Assembly: GCA_963724285.1 (NCBI GenBank)
Contig: CAVRUD010000019.1
Location: forward strand, 62,001-126,000
DNA length: 64,000 bases
Direction of reading: 5' to 3'
From: CAVRUD01 sp963724285
GTDB lineage: Bacteria > Chloroflexota > Chloroflexia > Thermomicrobiales > UBA6265
The position numbers were made by a program, and so were the translations under genes. Below, piece after piece: positions 17,379-26,500 of the stretch. The notes under the pieces were generated by a model. The model saw only the letters and a program-made list of their open reading frames with translations, was not told the origin of the DNA and searched no databases. Position 1 is the first letter of the stretch, and each line of letters starts with the position of its first letter.

Positions 17379-18892
17379 TCAGGCGGTCGGCGAAGCGCCC
17401 GTCAACTGCTCCGCCGCGTCGCGCTTGGTTCCGGCGGGCGGCAACGGGGAGTCCTCGATCCAGCCGCCCTCGACCGATCCTGCACGTGGGGTCACGTTCT
17501 GGTTGAATCGGAACAGGTTTTCCGGGTCGTAGTACCGCTTGATCTTTGCCAGGCGGGCGTAGGTGAGCGGCGGGTAGGCTTCGCCGATACGCTCCTTGCC
17601 CTCGTTTTCGAGGAAGTTCACGTAGACGCCGGAGCCTTCGTGGCGGATCTTCTCCCAGAGCGCCTCGGTCCAGGCGGAGTGCACCGCTCGGTCCTCGCTG
17701 GGGTCTAGCCAGACCGCGATGATCGCCAGGAAGTACGCCTTGTCGCGGTGGGCGAAGGCCGTCTCGGCGCCGTCGACGCGCGCCATGGCGCCGCCCAGCC
17801 CGCGGAACTGGATCAAGCTGAAGGGGGAGGAGGCATTCGCCATCGCCTCCAGGGCGGCATCGACGACGTCGTCGCTCATGTCGTATGCGAACATCTGCCG
17901 GATCGATGCGCCGTGCCGGACGGCGAAGTGCTCGGTGAAGCGGTAGATCTCGGGATAGGGGATGATCCCAATCGCGTCGACCACCGGCTCGGCCAGTGCC
18001 CGGAGGGGGGCCAGGACCCGGTTCCCCTCCTCTTCGCTGCCCGTCCAGGTGACGAGGATCGACAGCACCAACTCGCCCACCCGGTCCGCGGGGATGTGGG
18101 GGACGGGCGGGGCGTACGAGAGGTTCGCGATGGTCGTGAGGTCGTCGGGCGCGGTTGCCACGTAGTCGAGGTAGCCGCGCAGCACCTCACGGGTCGCGGG
18201 GAGCATCAGCTCGCCGCCGAGGACGGTGCCCACGGGTGCCAAGCGGTAGGTGAACTCGGTGACGATGCCGAAGTTGCCACCGCCGCCCCGGATCGCCCAG
18301 AAGAGGTCCGGGCGCTCGATCGGGCTGGCCGTGACGATCGACCCATCGGCGAGGACCACCCGGGCCGAGAGCAGGTTATCGATGGCGAGCCCATACTTGC
18401 GCACGATGAAGCCGATGCCGCCGCCGGTCGTCAGGCCGCCCATGCCCACCGAGTGGGTGTCGCCGGTGGAGAGCGCCAGGCCGTGCTCGTTTGCCGGCAC
18501 GGCCAGATCCCGCGAGGTGGCGCCCGCCTGAACGCGGGCGATGCGCGCCACCGGGTCGATGCGGACCTGTTTCATCCGCGAGAGATCGGCGACGATGGCG
18601 CCGTCGATGACGCTCAGGTGGGCGATGCTGTGCCCGCCGCTGCGGACCGCGAGCGGCAGCCCCTGGTCCCGCGCGAAGCGAACAGCCGCCGCGACGTCGT
18701 GCTCGTTCGCGGCACGGACGACCGCCAGCGGGTGACGCTCCGTCGCGAAGGCGACCATCTGGCGAGCCTCATCGAAGTCGGGCGTGCCGGCGGTGAGAGT
18801 TCGCCGGCCAACCCATCGCGAAGGATCGCGAGGCGCTCCTCGAACGACGCGGACGGAGAAGGCGATAGGGAAGATCGAATCGCGGTTGCCAT
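17379..18892 (-). CDS. FAD-binding oxidoreductase with BBE domain (one frameshift near the N-terminus)
   Basis: The main frame from 18758 down carries the FAD-binding PCMH domain (PLAVRSGGHSIAH; IARVQAGATSRDL; GGLTTGGGIGFIVRKYGLAI; FWAIRGGGGNFGIVTEFTYR) and the C-terminal berberine-bridge-type segment (IKRYYDPENLFRFNQNV). The true start appears to be the ATG at 18892 with AAGGAG before it: that frame gives MATAIRSSL and FEERLAILRDGLAGEL, and one base shift at about 18790-18805 joins it to LTAGTPDFDEARQMVAFATE of the main frame, as in homologues. These flavoenzymes oxidise sugars, lactones or alkaloid-like substrates with O2. No linked substrate gene is seen. Confidence 0.8.
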
Positions 18893-19275
18893 GAAAAACT
18901 CCTTGTGGATGTCAGTTCCTACTAGCCAGCTAGCCTGCGGCGGGGAGCATTGGGCGCGATCCGAGCCGTCAATCACGGTTCGGGGCGCTGGTTGGTGTCG
19001 TCCGCCGTTGCCCCCAATCTGCCTGGGGTCCAGGACACGCGCCATTGACAGAAAGCGGACAATGTTGCGGACACGTGTACCGTCCGAATCTGGGCCCGAC
19101 GTCACCAGCAAGCCAGCTGGCGTGGCGGTTCACGTTCGGACCAAGCGGTGCCTTACCGCATCGCGCCTATAGTGATCGGCGGATCTTCCCTGATTCTTCC
19201 CATGGCTTCACTTCAGATAATGAGCAACATGACCGTCACGCAGGATGTTGAGAAGGATTGGGGCAAGACAGACAC
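18893..19275. other. Divergent intergenic region
   Basis: 383 bp between the FAD oxidase and the third large regulator, both reading outward. No gene or clear palindrome was found. It must contain both promoters, but no convincing -35/-10 pair stands out. Confidence 0.5.
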
Positions 19276-20028
19276 ATGACCGGAGCAGGCATCTCACCAT
19301 TCGGGGACCGTCTACGCCGGCTGCGCGAGGCAGCGGGGCTGACCCAGGAGGAGCTTGCCGAGCGTTCCGGTTTGAGTCGGGATGCCGTCAGCGCGCTGGA
19401 GCGCGGCCGCCGGCGTCACCCGCAGGGGCAGACCATTCGGGCTCTGGCGACCGCGCTCGGGCTATCGGACGAAGAGGTGCGGGCGCTCCGGGAATCAACG
19501 CCGCTACGCCCCGGCGGTGGCCCCGCTCCGCGGATGGAGGAACCACCCTCTTCGCTGCCCACCCCGCTCACCCGACTGATCGGGCGTCAGGCTGAGCTCG
19601 GCGCGGCAAGCAGTCTGTTCCTCGATGCGGAAGCACGACTCGTGACATTCACCGGCCCCGGGGGCGTCGGCAAGACCCGACTGGCTCTGGAGCTTGCACG
19701 GCAACTGGGGCCGCAGTATGGCGGCGAGGTCGCCTTTGCCTCGCTCGGCTCGGTGCAGGACCCTGCCCTGATCTTGCCCACGATCGCCGATGCTCTCGGC
19801 GTCCGCGATACCAGCGGCCAGTCGCTTATCGAGCGGCTGGGGCAAATCATGCGTGGGCGGCGGTTTCTCCTGGTCATCGACAACCTGGAACACCTGCCCG
19901 AGGCCGCCTCGCCCATCGCCGATCTCCTGACCGCCTGCGGCGGGCTGGCGGTCTTGGCCACCAGCCGGGCGGCGCTGCGCTTGAGCGGTGAACAGGAGTT
20001 CCCGATTGCGCCGCTCCCCGAGACGTGA
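19276..20028 (+). CDS. XRE-type HTH plus ATPase: N-terminal half of a split regulator
   Basis: 250 residues up to a stop formed inside a repeat. Residues 10-66 are an XRE/Cro helix-turn-helix (LRRLREAAGLTQEELAERSG, then LSRDAVSALERGRR). A P-loop follows (GPGGVGKT at 127-134) and Walker B RFLLVIDNLEHL at about 196-207, then LAVLATSRAALRLSGEQEFP. The stop at 20026-20028 arises from GAGACGT repeats. The rest of the same protein continues in the same frame from 20101. So this is the DNA-binding and nucleotide-binding half of a single regulator, here with an N-terminal XRE domain instead of a C-terminal LuxR domain. Confidence 0.8.
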   Translation: MTGAGISPFGDRLRRLREAAGLTQEELAERSGLSRDAVSALERGRRRHPQGQTIRALATALGLSDEEVRALRESTPLRPGGGPAPRMEEPPSSLPTPLTRLIGRQAELGAASSLFLDAEARLVTFTGPGGVGKTRLALELARQLGPQYGGEVAFASLGSVQDPALILPTIADALGVRDTSGQSLIERLGQIMRGRRFLLVIDNLEHLPEAASPIADLLTACGGLAVLATSRAALRLSGEQEFPIAPLPET

Positions 20029-20093
20029 GACGCGAGACGTGAGACGCGAGCAAGACGACTTCACTCCGACTGACGTCTCACGTCTCACGTCTC
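20020..20093. repeat. Heptanucleotide repeat (GAGACGY) with inverted copies, interrupting a gene
   Basis: Four head-to-tail heptamers GAGACGT/GAGACGC occupy 20020-20047; three inverted copies ACGTCTC occupy 20073-20093, with a 25-nt spacer. The arms can pair into a hairpin. The block supplies two in-frame stops (TGA at 20026 and 20071) to an otherwise continuous regulator, and the flanking coding halves remain in the same frame. Confidence 0.85.
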
Positions 20094-20100
20094 GGACGCG

Positions 20101-21672
20101 GTGACACTCTTCGTCCAACGTGCCCGGTCCGTCAACCCGGGATTCGCGCTCACTGGCGAAAACGTGGGCGCGGTGGCGGAGATCTGCGCCCGGCTCGACG
20201 GCCTTCCTCTGGCGATCGAACTCGCCGCCGCCCGGGTCAAGGTATTACCGCCGGAGACGCTCCTTGCCCGCCTTGGTTCCGGGCTGGCCCTCCTCGCCGG
20301 AGGTCCCAGGGATCAGGCCGCTCGCCTGCAAAGCATGCGGGCCGCCATCGCCTGGAGCTACGACCTGCTGGACCCAGCCGATCAAGCGCTCTTCCGGCGG
20401 CTGTCCGTCTTCCCGGACGCGTTCACGCTGGAGACAGCGGAAGCCGTGACCGCCATCATTCAGGGGATGAAGGTCACGAGCCACGGCGAAGCCATTTCCG
20501 TCCTCGACGGCGTCTCATCGCTGGTCGACAAGAGCCTGTTACGAAGGCTGGATGTGGAAGCCGATCAGCCCCGGTTCAGCATGCTGACGATCATCCGGGA
20601 GTACGGCAGCGAGCAGTTGGAGGAGCGCGGGGAGGGCACAGAGGCGCGGCGGGCGCACGCAGCCTACTTCCTGGATTTGGCGGAGCAGGCAGCCCACGCC
20701 TTTCGCCGCCGGACCGCCCAGGAGCCCTGGCTCGACCGGCTGGAGCAGGAGAGAAGCAATTTCAGCATCGCCCTCATGCGGCTGGACGAGAGCGGCGACA
20801 CGGCGTCGCTCCTACGTATGGCCGGGGCGCTGGCCTGGTTCTGGTATATCCGCGGCCCGTTGAGCGAGGGACGCTCCTGGCTGGAGCGGGTGCTCGCACA
20901 TCCGGCGCCCGGCGCTCCCGACGCGATCCGGGTCCGGGCCATGGTCGGAGCCGGGCTCCTGGCCCATTTCCAGGGGGACGACGGCCAGGCACGGATGTGG
21001 CTCGAGACGAGCCTGACCCAATCATCTGGCCTCGACGACCCGTGGCTCCGCGCGTTTGCCCTGCTCCTCCTCGGGATGGTCGCGGAAGATCACGGCGATT
21101 ACCCCCTGGCTGAGGAGCGCTTCGCCGGCGCCCTCGACCTTTTCCGCGCTGCCAACGACGAGTCGAACGCCGCGCTCGCCCTCGTGCACCTAGGCGTCGC
21201 CGCCTGGGGGATGGGCGACATCGAGCGGGCCGAACAGCTGTGCCAACAGGCGCTTGAGTTGCAACGACCATCCATGGACTCCTGGGGTGTCTCGATCTCC
21301 CTCGGCTACCTCGGCTTGATCGCCGGTGAGCGGGGCGAGTACGCCAGATCTGCCGCCGCTCACCGGGAAAGTCTCGAACTTCGCTGGCGGGCCGGGGTAT
21401 GGGAGGACGTGGCGGCATCCTTCGCCGACCTGGCGGCGCTGGCGGCTCGGGTCGACAAGCCTGAGCAGGCCGCCAGGCTCTTCGGGGCCGCGGACGCCTT
21501 GCGCGAAGAGGCCGGACGACCGGCAATCAATCTCCCGGAGCGGGCCGTCTTCGAGAGCGCGGAAGAGCGGGCCCGGAGGGCGCTGGGAACCGAAGCTTTC
21601 GCGCAGGCCCACGCTGCTGGGTGGATACCTTCCTCGCGAACAGGCCGTGGAGGAGGCAGCCACCCTTGCTGA
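20101..21672 (+). CDS. C-terminal half of the split XRE-ATPase regulator
   Basis: Starting at a GTG after the repeat, the sequence resumes exactly where the family would (TLFVQRARSVNPGFALTG), then GLPLAIELAAARVKVLPP, AAIAWSYDLLDPADQALFRR, SLVDKSLLRRLDV, MLTIIREYGSEQLEERGE and a helical TPR-like C-terminus. Near 21614-21640 the frame shifts again: the conserved end LPREQAVEEAATLADEI is read one base over and stops at 21724, so the listed C-terminus (SSRTGRGGGSHPC) is probably not native. Without the N-terminal half this piece has no DNA-binding domain. Whether the two halves are made and assemble is unknown. Confidence 0.7.
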   Translation: MTLFVQRARSVNPGFALTGENVGAVAEICARLDGLPLAIELAAARVKVLPPETLLARLGSGLALLAGGPRDQAARLQSMRAAIAWSYDLLDPADQALFRRLSVFPDAFTLETAEAVTAIIQGMKVTSHGEAISVLDGVSSLVDKSLLRRLDVEADQPRFSMLTIIREYGSEQLEERGEGTEARRAHAAYFLDLAEQAAHAFRRRTAQEPWLDRLEQERSNFSIALMRLDESGDTASLLRMAGALAWFWYIRGPLSEGRSWLERVLAHPAPGAPDAIRVRAMVGAGLLAHFQGDDGQARMWLETSLTQSSGLDDPWLRAFALLLLGMVAEDHGDYPLAEERFAGALDLFRAANDESNAALALVHLGVAAWGMGDIERAEQLCQQALELQRPSMDSWGVSISLGYLGLIAGERGEYARSAAAHRESLELRWRAGVWEDVAASFADLAALAARVDKPEQAARLFGAADALREEAGRPAINLPERAVFESAEERARRALGTEAFAQAHAAGWIPSSRTGRGGGSHPC

Positions 21673-21906
21673 CGAAATCTCCCGCGCCCCTCGACTTCCC
21701 GGCGACCCTGACCTCAATCGGTAACTGCACCTCCTGACAGCTGGCACCCGATCTTCAAGCGCAAGACGATGGCCCGCAACATGCTTATTCCTTAGCGCCT
21801 GGATCGCCCGAAGGGCTAATCGCTCTGTGGCGAAAAGGATCTACATGGCAGGAGGAAGGCATCACGGGTGCTGTCCGGTACTCGTGTAACTGAGGAGGAA
21901 GGCGCA

Positions 21907-23220
21907 ATGGCGCGCGATGCCCGGAATGTGTTGTCGGACGATAGCCTTCGGACAGGCGGCATGAGCCGCAGAGCGGTGTTGGGGCGAGCGGCCGCGATTG
22001 GCGCCGGCGCCGCTGTTGCTGCCCCGTTCGTCCGCCGCACGGCGGCGCAGGAGAAGGTCCAGATTCGGCTGGCGACCTGGGCCGGCCAGGAAGAAGCCGC
22101 CGAACTCCAACAAGTGATCGATCCGATCAATCAGGCGTCGACCACGTTCGAAATCGTCTCGGAGCCGAGCCCGGCCGACTACGCCGTCAAGCTGCAGACG
22201 ACCATCGCCGGGGGCACGGTTGCCGATCTCTTCTGGCTGTCGCAGGAGAATATCGCCGGTTTCGCCGACGGCGAGGCGCTGCTCGATATCTCGGATCGGC
22301 TGGCCGAGGATCAGAGCCCGGCCGCCAACCTGGATGACTACTTCCCGGGCATCTTGCAGACGGCCCAGTATGACGGCCGCACCTATGCGCTGCCCTGGAT
22401 CAGCCAGCCGGTGATGCTCTACTACAACCCCGCCCTGTTCGACGCCGCCGGGATCGCCTACCCGGACGACACCTGGACCTGGGACACCTTCAAGGAGGCA
22501 GCCGCGGCGATGACCGACCCGGCCCAGGACGTCTACGGCACGGCCTTCAACGACTGGCCGCCGATCCAGATGTTCATCTGGCAGGCGGGGGGAGATGTGA
22601 TCTCGGAAGACCTCTCCTCTTGCCCCATCGATACGCCCGAAGCGATTGCGGGTGCCCAGTTCTATCAGGACATCATCTTCAACGAGCAATACGCGCCGTC
22701 CGAAGCGACCATCGCCGAGCAGGGTTTTGGTGAGATGGTCAAGGCCGGAAAGGTGGCGATGTTCTTCGGCGGCGCCGCCGACGACCTCGACTACGCCCAC
22801 AAGAAGGACCCCGCCAACGCGGTCCTGAAGGTCGCGGTCGTGCCCAAGGGGCCGCAAAGCCGGGCGACCTTCGCCTACAGTGCCTCGACGGCGATCTTCT
22901 CTGGAACCGAGCACCCGGACGAGGCCTACCAGGCCCTCGTCGCGCTGACGGAGGGCATCCATCACTGGAAGATCGTGGCGCCCCGCCAGTCTTTGGCCAA
23001 CGCCGAAACGATCGTGGCGAGCGTGCCCGATAAGGCGGAGTCGGCGGCGACGATCGTCGCCGCCCTGCCGGACATGCGCTCGTTCCACATTATCCCCGAC
23101 CAGGCAGAGTGGGACACGACCTACCTGGAGGTCTTCAAGACGCCGCTGTACCACCACGAAGGGACGCCAGAGGAACTGGCTGAAGAAGCGAAACCGGAGT
23201 TGGAGGCTCTGCTGCCGTAA
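21907..23220 (+). CDS. Extracellular sugar-binding protein of an ABC transporter
   Basis: 437 residues with a Tat signal (SRRAVLG near residue 20, a long alanine-rich core, then TAAQEK). The mature part has a family 1 binding fold: IRLATWAGQEEAAELQQVID, GGTVADLFWLSQENIAGFAD, the domain-crossing ALPWISQPVMLYYNPALFD strand, TWTWDTFKEAAAAMTDP, and AGKVAMFFGGAADDLDYA. GAGGAGG precedes the ATG at 21907. It is followed by two permease genes and a glycoside phosphorylase, so it should bind an oligosaccharide destined for phosphorolysis. Confidence 0.9.
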   Translation: MARDARNVLSDDSLRTGGMSRRAVLGRAAAIGAGAAVAAPFVRRTAAQEKVQIRLATWAGQEEAAELQQVIDPINQASTTFEIVSEPSPADYAVKLQTTIAGGTVADLFWLSQENIAGFADGEALLDISDRLAEDQSPAANLDDYFPGILQTAQYDGRTYALPWISQPVMLYYNPALFDAAGIAYPDDTWTWDTFKEAAAAMTDPAQDVYGTAFNDWPPIQMFIWQAGGDVISEDLSSCPIDTPEAIAGAQFYQDIIFNEQYAPSEATIAEQGFGEMVKAGKVAMFFGGAADDLDYAHKKDPANAVLKVAVVPKGPQSRATFAYSASTAIFSGTEHPDEAYQALVALTEGIHHWKIVAPRQSLANAETIVASVPDKAESAATIVAALPDMRSFHIIPDQAEWDTTYLEVFKTPLYHHEGTPEELAEEAKPELEALLP

Positions 23221-23617
23221 GGCCGTGTGCGAACAGGTTGGCCAGTATCCCCTGCCGCCCGGGACTCGAAGTCCCGGGCTGAGTGACGGAAGCCGGTTAA
23301 ACCGGCTGCGAACGTCAGTCGCGGCTGTCGTGCTCAGTCCCGGAGGGGCTTCCGTCACTGAGGGATGGTTCAAATGAACTTGACGGTTCTGGCCGCGCCG
23401 GAGCGGCCCCCTCACCCCCTCGGCCCCCCTTCCCCCGCTGCGGCAGGGGGAAGGGGGGAGAACGGGCGCTGCCCCGGACGCGGAGACCGTCAAGCGACCG
23501 CGGCCGGTTGTGAACCATCCCTCCGCCCGGGACCTCGAGTCCCGGGCGGACCAGCCAGCCGAGCGGTTTCGATAGGGAAACGTTGGCCCCGTCACCACGT
23601 CCTCTCAAGGGTGAGCC
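23221..23617. repeat. Palindrome-rich intergenic block (REP-like)
   Basis: 397 bp between the binding protein and the first permease hold several hairpins: GCCCGGGACT-loop-AGTCCCGGGC (23257-23279), AGCCGGTT-A-AACCGGCT (23291-23307), a 13-bp pair AGTGACGGAAGCC / GGCTTCCGTCACT (23282-23294 and 23347-23359), a pyrimidine/purine stem (23424-23458) and CCGCCCGGGAC/GTCCCGGGCGG (23523-23549). Such a block inside an operon often sets a drop in expression between the abundant binding protein and the permeases. Part of it (23324-23352) recurs at 57906 and 63683. Confidence 0.7.
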
Positions 23618-24607
23618 ATGATCAGTTGGTACGCACAGACCCTGGTCGATTACGTCGTCGTCGGGCTCACGATCCTCGGCCTGATGCTGCTCCTGCATTT
23701 CGGGCTGCGCCGCCTGGGCGTGCGCCGCGAGACCGCAACCGGCTACACGCTAATTCTGCCGTGGGTGCTGGGTTTCCTCATCTGGAACGTCGGCCCGTTT
23801 GTCGCCTCGTTCTATCTGAGCCTCACGGACTACAACATCTTGCAATCGCCCGAGTACATCGGGTTCGACAATTACGTCGAGATGTTCACCAACGACCGCA
23901 ACTTCTGGCCGGTGATGCGGTTCACCCTGCTCTACTCGATCATCAATGTGCCGCTCGGCCTGGTCGGAGCGCTCCTCACCGCGACGCTCCTCAACCAGAA
24001 CGTGCGCGGCCTGGGAATGTGGCGCACGGTTTACTACCTGCCCGCCGTGCTACCCGCCGCCGCGACTGCCCTCCTCTGGCGCTGGCTGTTCACCCAGGAC
24101 GGGCTCCTCAACTTCTTCTTGAAGCCCTTCCTGACCCTATTCGACAAGGATCCTCCCGCCTGGTTCACCGACGTTGATCTCATCCTGCCCTCGTACATCA
24201 TCATGGGGCTTTGGGGCGTCTTCGGGGCCAATACCGTCATCCTGCTGGCCGGGCTCAAGAATGTGCCCAAGGATCTGTACGAGGCAGCGACGCTCGATGG
24301 GGCCGGCCGGATCCGCAGATACCTGAACGTCACCATCCCGATGTTGAGCCCGACCCTCTTTTATGTCCTGGTGATGGGGATCATCGGCTCCCTGCATACC
24401 TTCACGGTCGCCTTCTTCATCGACCACCCTCGCCGGGCCGGCACCTTCATCAACGTCTACATCTACCAGGAAGCGTTCGAGAACCGGAACATGGGCTATG
24501 CGGCGGCCTTGGGTTGGGTCATGCTCGTCGTGATCCTGCTTTTCACGCTGCTGGTGTTCAAGTCCTCGCCGGCTTGGGTGCACTACGAAGGCGAGAAGGC
24601 CGGCTGA
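23618..24607 (+). CDS. Carbohydrate ABC permease, MalF/UgpA type
   Basis: 329 residues, with an extra N-terminal helix (DYVVVGLTILGLMLLLHFGL) before the usual six. The EAA loop reads LYEAATLDGAGRIRRYLNVT near residue 225, and LPWVLGFLIWNVGPFVASFY and GFDNYVEMFTND mark the first transport helix and periplasmic loop. It acts with the next gene as the channel of the second sugar importer. A nucleotide-binding subunit is again missing. Confidence 0.9.
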   Translation: MISWYAQTLVDYVVVGLTILGLMLLLHFGLRRLGVRRETATGYTLILPWVLGFLIWNVGPFVASFYLSLTDYNILQSPEYIGFDNYVEMFTNDRNFWPVMRFTLLYSIINVPLGLVGALLTATLLNQNVRGLGMWRTVYYLPAVLPAAATALLWRWLFTQDGLLNFFLKPFLTLFDKDPPAWFTDVDLILPSYIIMGLWGVFGANTVILLAGLKNVPKDLYEAATLDGAGRIRRYLNVTIPMLSPTLFYVLVMGIIGSLHTFTVAFFIDHPRRAGTFINVYIYQEAFENRNMGYAAALGWVMLVVILLFTLLVFKSSPAWVHYEGEKAG

Positions 24608-24638
24608 GGCTGCTCGGCGCACGGACGAGGAGGCCACG

Positions 24639-25541
24639 ATGGCGACCATAGAGCGCAGCAGGCCGATGACGATTCCGGCCGTGACCGCGCCCCGGCGGCG
24701 CCCGGGAGATCCGATCTTCCTGCGCGCCGTTACCTACCTGCTCATCGCGGCCGGCGCTGCGATTGTGCTGGTGCCGTTCCTGTGGATGATCTCGACCTCT
24801 CTCAAGGCCGAGCAGCAGCTCTTCGTCTACCCGCCCCAGTGGTTTCCCAATCCCATCCGCTGGTCCAACTACGTGGATGCATGGAACGCACTCCCCTTCA
24901 ACCGGTTCTTGCTCAACACCGTTTTCATGACGGTGCTGGCCATGTTCGCAGAGCTGACGACGGCCTCGATCGTGGCATATGGGTTCGCGCGGTTTCGCTT
25001 TCCACTACGCAACACGCTCTTCGTCCTGCTCCTTTCGACGATGATGCTGCCAGGCATCCTGACAATGATCCCCAAATTCCTCATGTGGCGCGAGGTGGAT
25101 CGGATTGACACGTTCGCGCCGATGACGGTCGCGGCCTGGTTCGTCTGGGGACCGTCGTTCGTCTTCCTGCTTCGCCAGTTCTTTATGTCAATCCCGAGGG
25201 AGATCGAGGAGGCGGCCATAATCGACGGGGCGAACGTCTTCCAGGTCTTCTGGCAGATCATGTTGCCGCTGGTACGGCCAGCCTTGCTGGCGATCGGCGT
25301 CCTCAGCTTCCAGGCCAACTGGAACAACTTCGAGGGGCCGCTGATCTACCTCAGCACGCTGGAGAAGTACCCAATGGTCCTTGGCCTCCAGTTCTTCGGC
25401 GACACCCTCTCGCGGGAAGCGCCGAAGTGGCACTACATGATGGCCATGTCGACCCTGATGGCGGCGCCGATCCTTGCGCTCTTCTTCGTGGCGCAGCGGT
25501 ACTTTATCGAAGGGCTGACGGTCGGGAGCGTCAAGGGGTGA
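24639..25541 (+). CDS. Carbohydrate ABC permease, MalG type
   Basis: 300 residues. The EAA motif IEEAAIIDGANVFQVFWQIM and the C-terminal VAQRYFIEGLTVGSVKG ending are diagnostic. The N-terminal helix ends in FLWMISTSLKAEQQLF, as usual for MalG. The ATG at 24639 follows GAGGAGG. The 31-nt spacing from the previous gene indicates one transcript. Confidence 0.9.
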   Translation: MATIERSRPMTIPAVTAPRRRPGDPIFLRAVTYLLIAAGAAIVLVPFLWMISTSLKAEQQLFVYPPQWFPNPIRWSNYVDAWNALPFNRFLLNTVFMTVLAMFAELTTASIVAYGFARFRFPLRNTLFVLLLSTMMLPGILTMIPKFLMWREVDRIDTFAPMTVAAWFVWGPSFVFLLRQFFMSIPREIEEAAIIDGANVFQVFWQIMLPLVRPALLAIGVLSFQANWNNFEGPLIYLSTLEKYPMVLGLQFFGDTLSREAPKWHYMMAMSTLMAAPILALFFVAQRYFIEGLTVGSVKG

Positions 25542-25546
25542 CAATT

Positions 25547-25574
25547 GGCGTTCGGCGTTCGGCGTTCGGCGTTC
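25547..25574 (+). repeat. Heptanucleotide tandem repeat (GGCGTTC)4
   Basis: Four perfect copies of GGCGTTC fill the space between the permease stop and the start of the phosphorylase gene. This is the second 7-nt tandem repeat in the window (the other, GAGACGY, is at 20020). Confidence 0.9.
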
Positions 25575-25594
25575 GGGTTGGAGTGGTTTCAAGC

Positions 25595-26500
25595 ATGAGT
25601 GATGGCGTGCGGCTGGAGCGGTATGCGGGCAACCCGGTTCTGGCGCCAATCCCCGGGAGCGACTGGGAGAGCCGGACGGTCTTCAACTGCGGGGTGACGC
25701 TACTTGACGCCGCCATCGTCCTGCTCTACCGGGCCCAGGGGATGGAAAGCAACGTCTCTCGCCTCGGGTTTGCGGTGAGCACGGACGGGTACAACTTCGC
25801 CCGGCTCGATCGCCCGGTGTTCGAGCCTGAAGCCGAGACCGAGACGTGGGGGGTGGAAGATCCGCGGCTAACGCCCATCGACGGCACATTCCACATGCTC
25901 TACACAGCGTGGTCACCGCTCGGCATTCAGGTGGCGATGGCATCCAGCCGGAATCTTTTCACCTGGGAGCGGCATGGCATCGTCCTCCCGGGACCGGACA
26001 ACAAGGACGCGGCGATCTTCCCCGAGAAGGTCGGCGGCCGGTACGTGATGTTCCATCGCATCCCGCCGTCGATCTGGCTGGCGTACTCGGACGATCTCAT
26101 CCACTGGGGCGATTACCAGAAGATTCTCGATCCGCGCCCGGGCCATTGGGACGGCTTGAAGCTCGGGGCGGGCGGCCCGCCGATCAAGACCGAGCGCGGC
26201 TGGCTGGCGATCTATCACGGCGTCGACCCGAACAAGGTCTATCGCCTTGGGGTCGTCCTCCTCGATCTGGAAGACCCGGCCAAGGTCATCAACTGGCCGG
26301 CGGCGGCGATCCTGGAGCCGGAAGAGCCGTGGGAGCTGGAGGGCGACGTCCCCAACGTCGTCTTCACCTGCGGCACCGCCCGCCTCGGCGACACCTATTT
26401 CGTCTACTACGGCGGGGCCGACAAGGTTGTCGCGGTCGCCACCGTCGACGCGGGCGAACTCCTCGGCTTTGCCGCCAACGCGCCGGAATACACAGGCTAG
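25595..26500 (+). CDS. GH130-like beta-glycoside phosphorylase
   Basis: 301 residues of a five-bladed beta-propeller. The family hallmark WGVEDPRLTPIDGTFHMLYT contains the catalytic region around E-D-P-R; RYAGNPVLAPIPGSDWES at the start, SRNLFTWERHG, FPEKVGGRYVMFHR (phosphate-binding region) and GWLAIYHGVDPNKVYRLGVV complete the pattern. GH130 enzymes phosphorolyse beta-mannosides or related linkages (mannosyl-glucose, mannan oligosaccharides). As the last gene of the second sugar ABC operon it would act in the cytoplasm on the imported sugar, saving an ATP. The exact linkage cannot be told from sequence. Confidence 0.85.
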   Translation: MSDGVRLERYAGNPVLAPIPGSDWESRTVFNCGVTLLDAAIVLLYRAQGMESNVSRLGFAVSTDGYNFARLDRPVFEPEAETETWGVEDPRLTPIDGTFHMLYTAWSPLGIQVAMASSRNLFTWERHGIVLPGPDNKDAAIFPEKVGGRYVMFHRIPPSIWLAYSDDLIHWGDYQKILDPRPGHWDGLKLGAGGPPIKTERGWLAIYHGVDPNKVYRLGVVLLDLEDPAKVINWPAAAILEPEEPWELEGDVPNVVFTCGTARLGDTYFVYYGGADKVVAVATVDAGELLGFAANAPEYTG

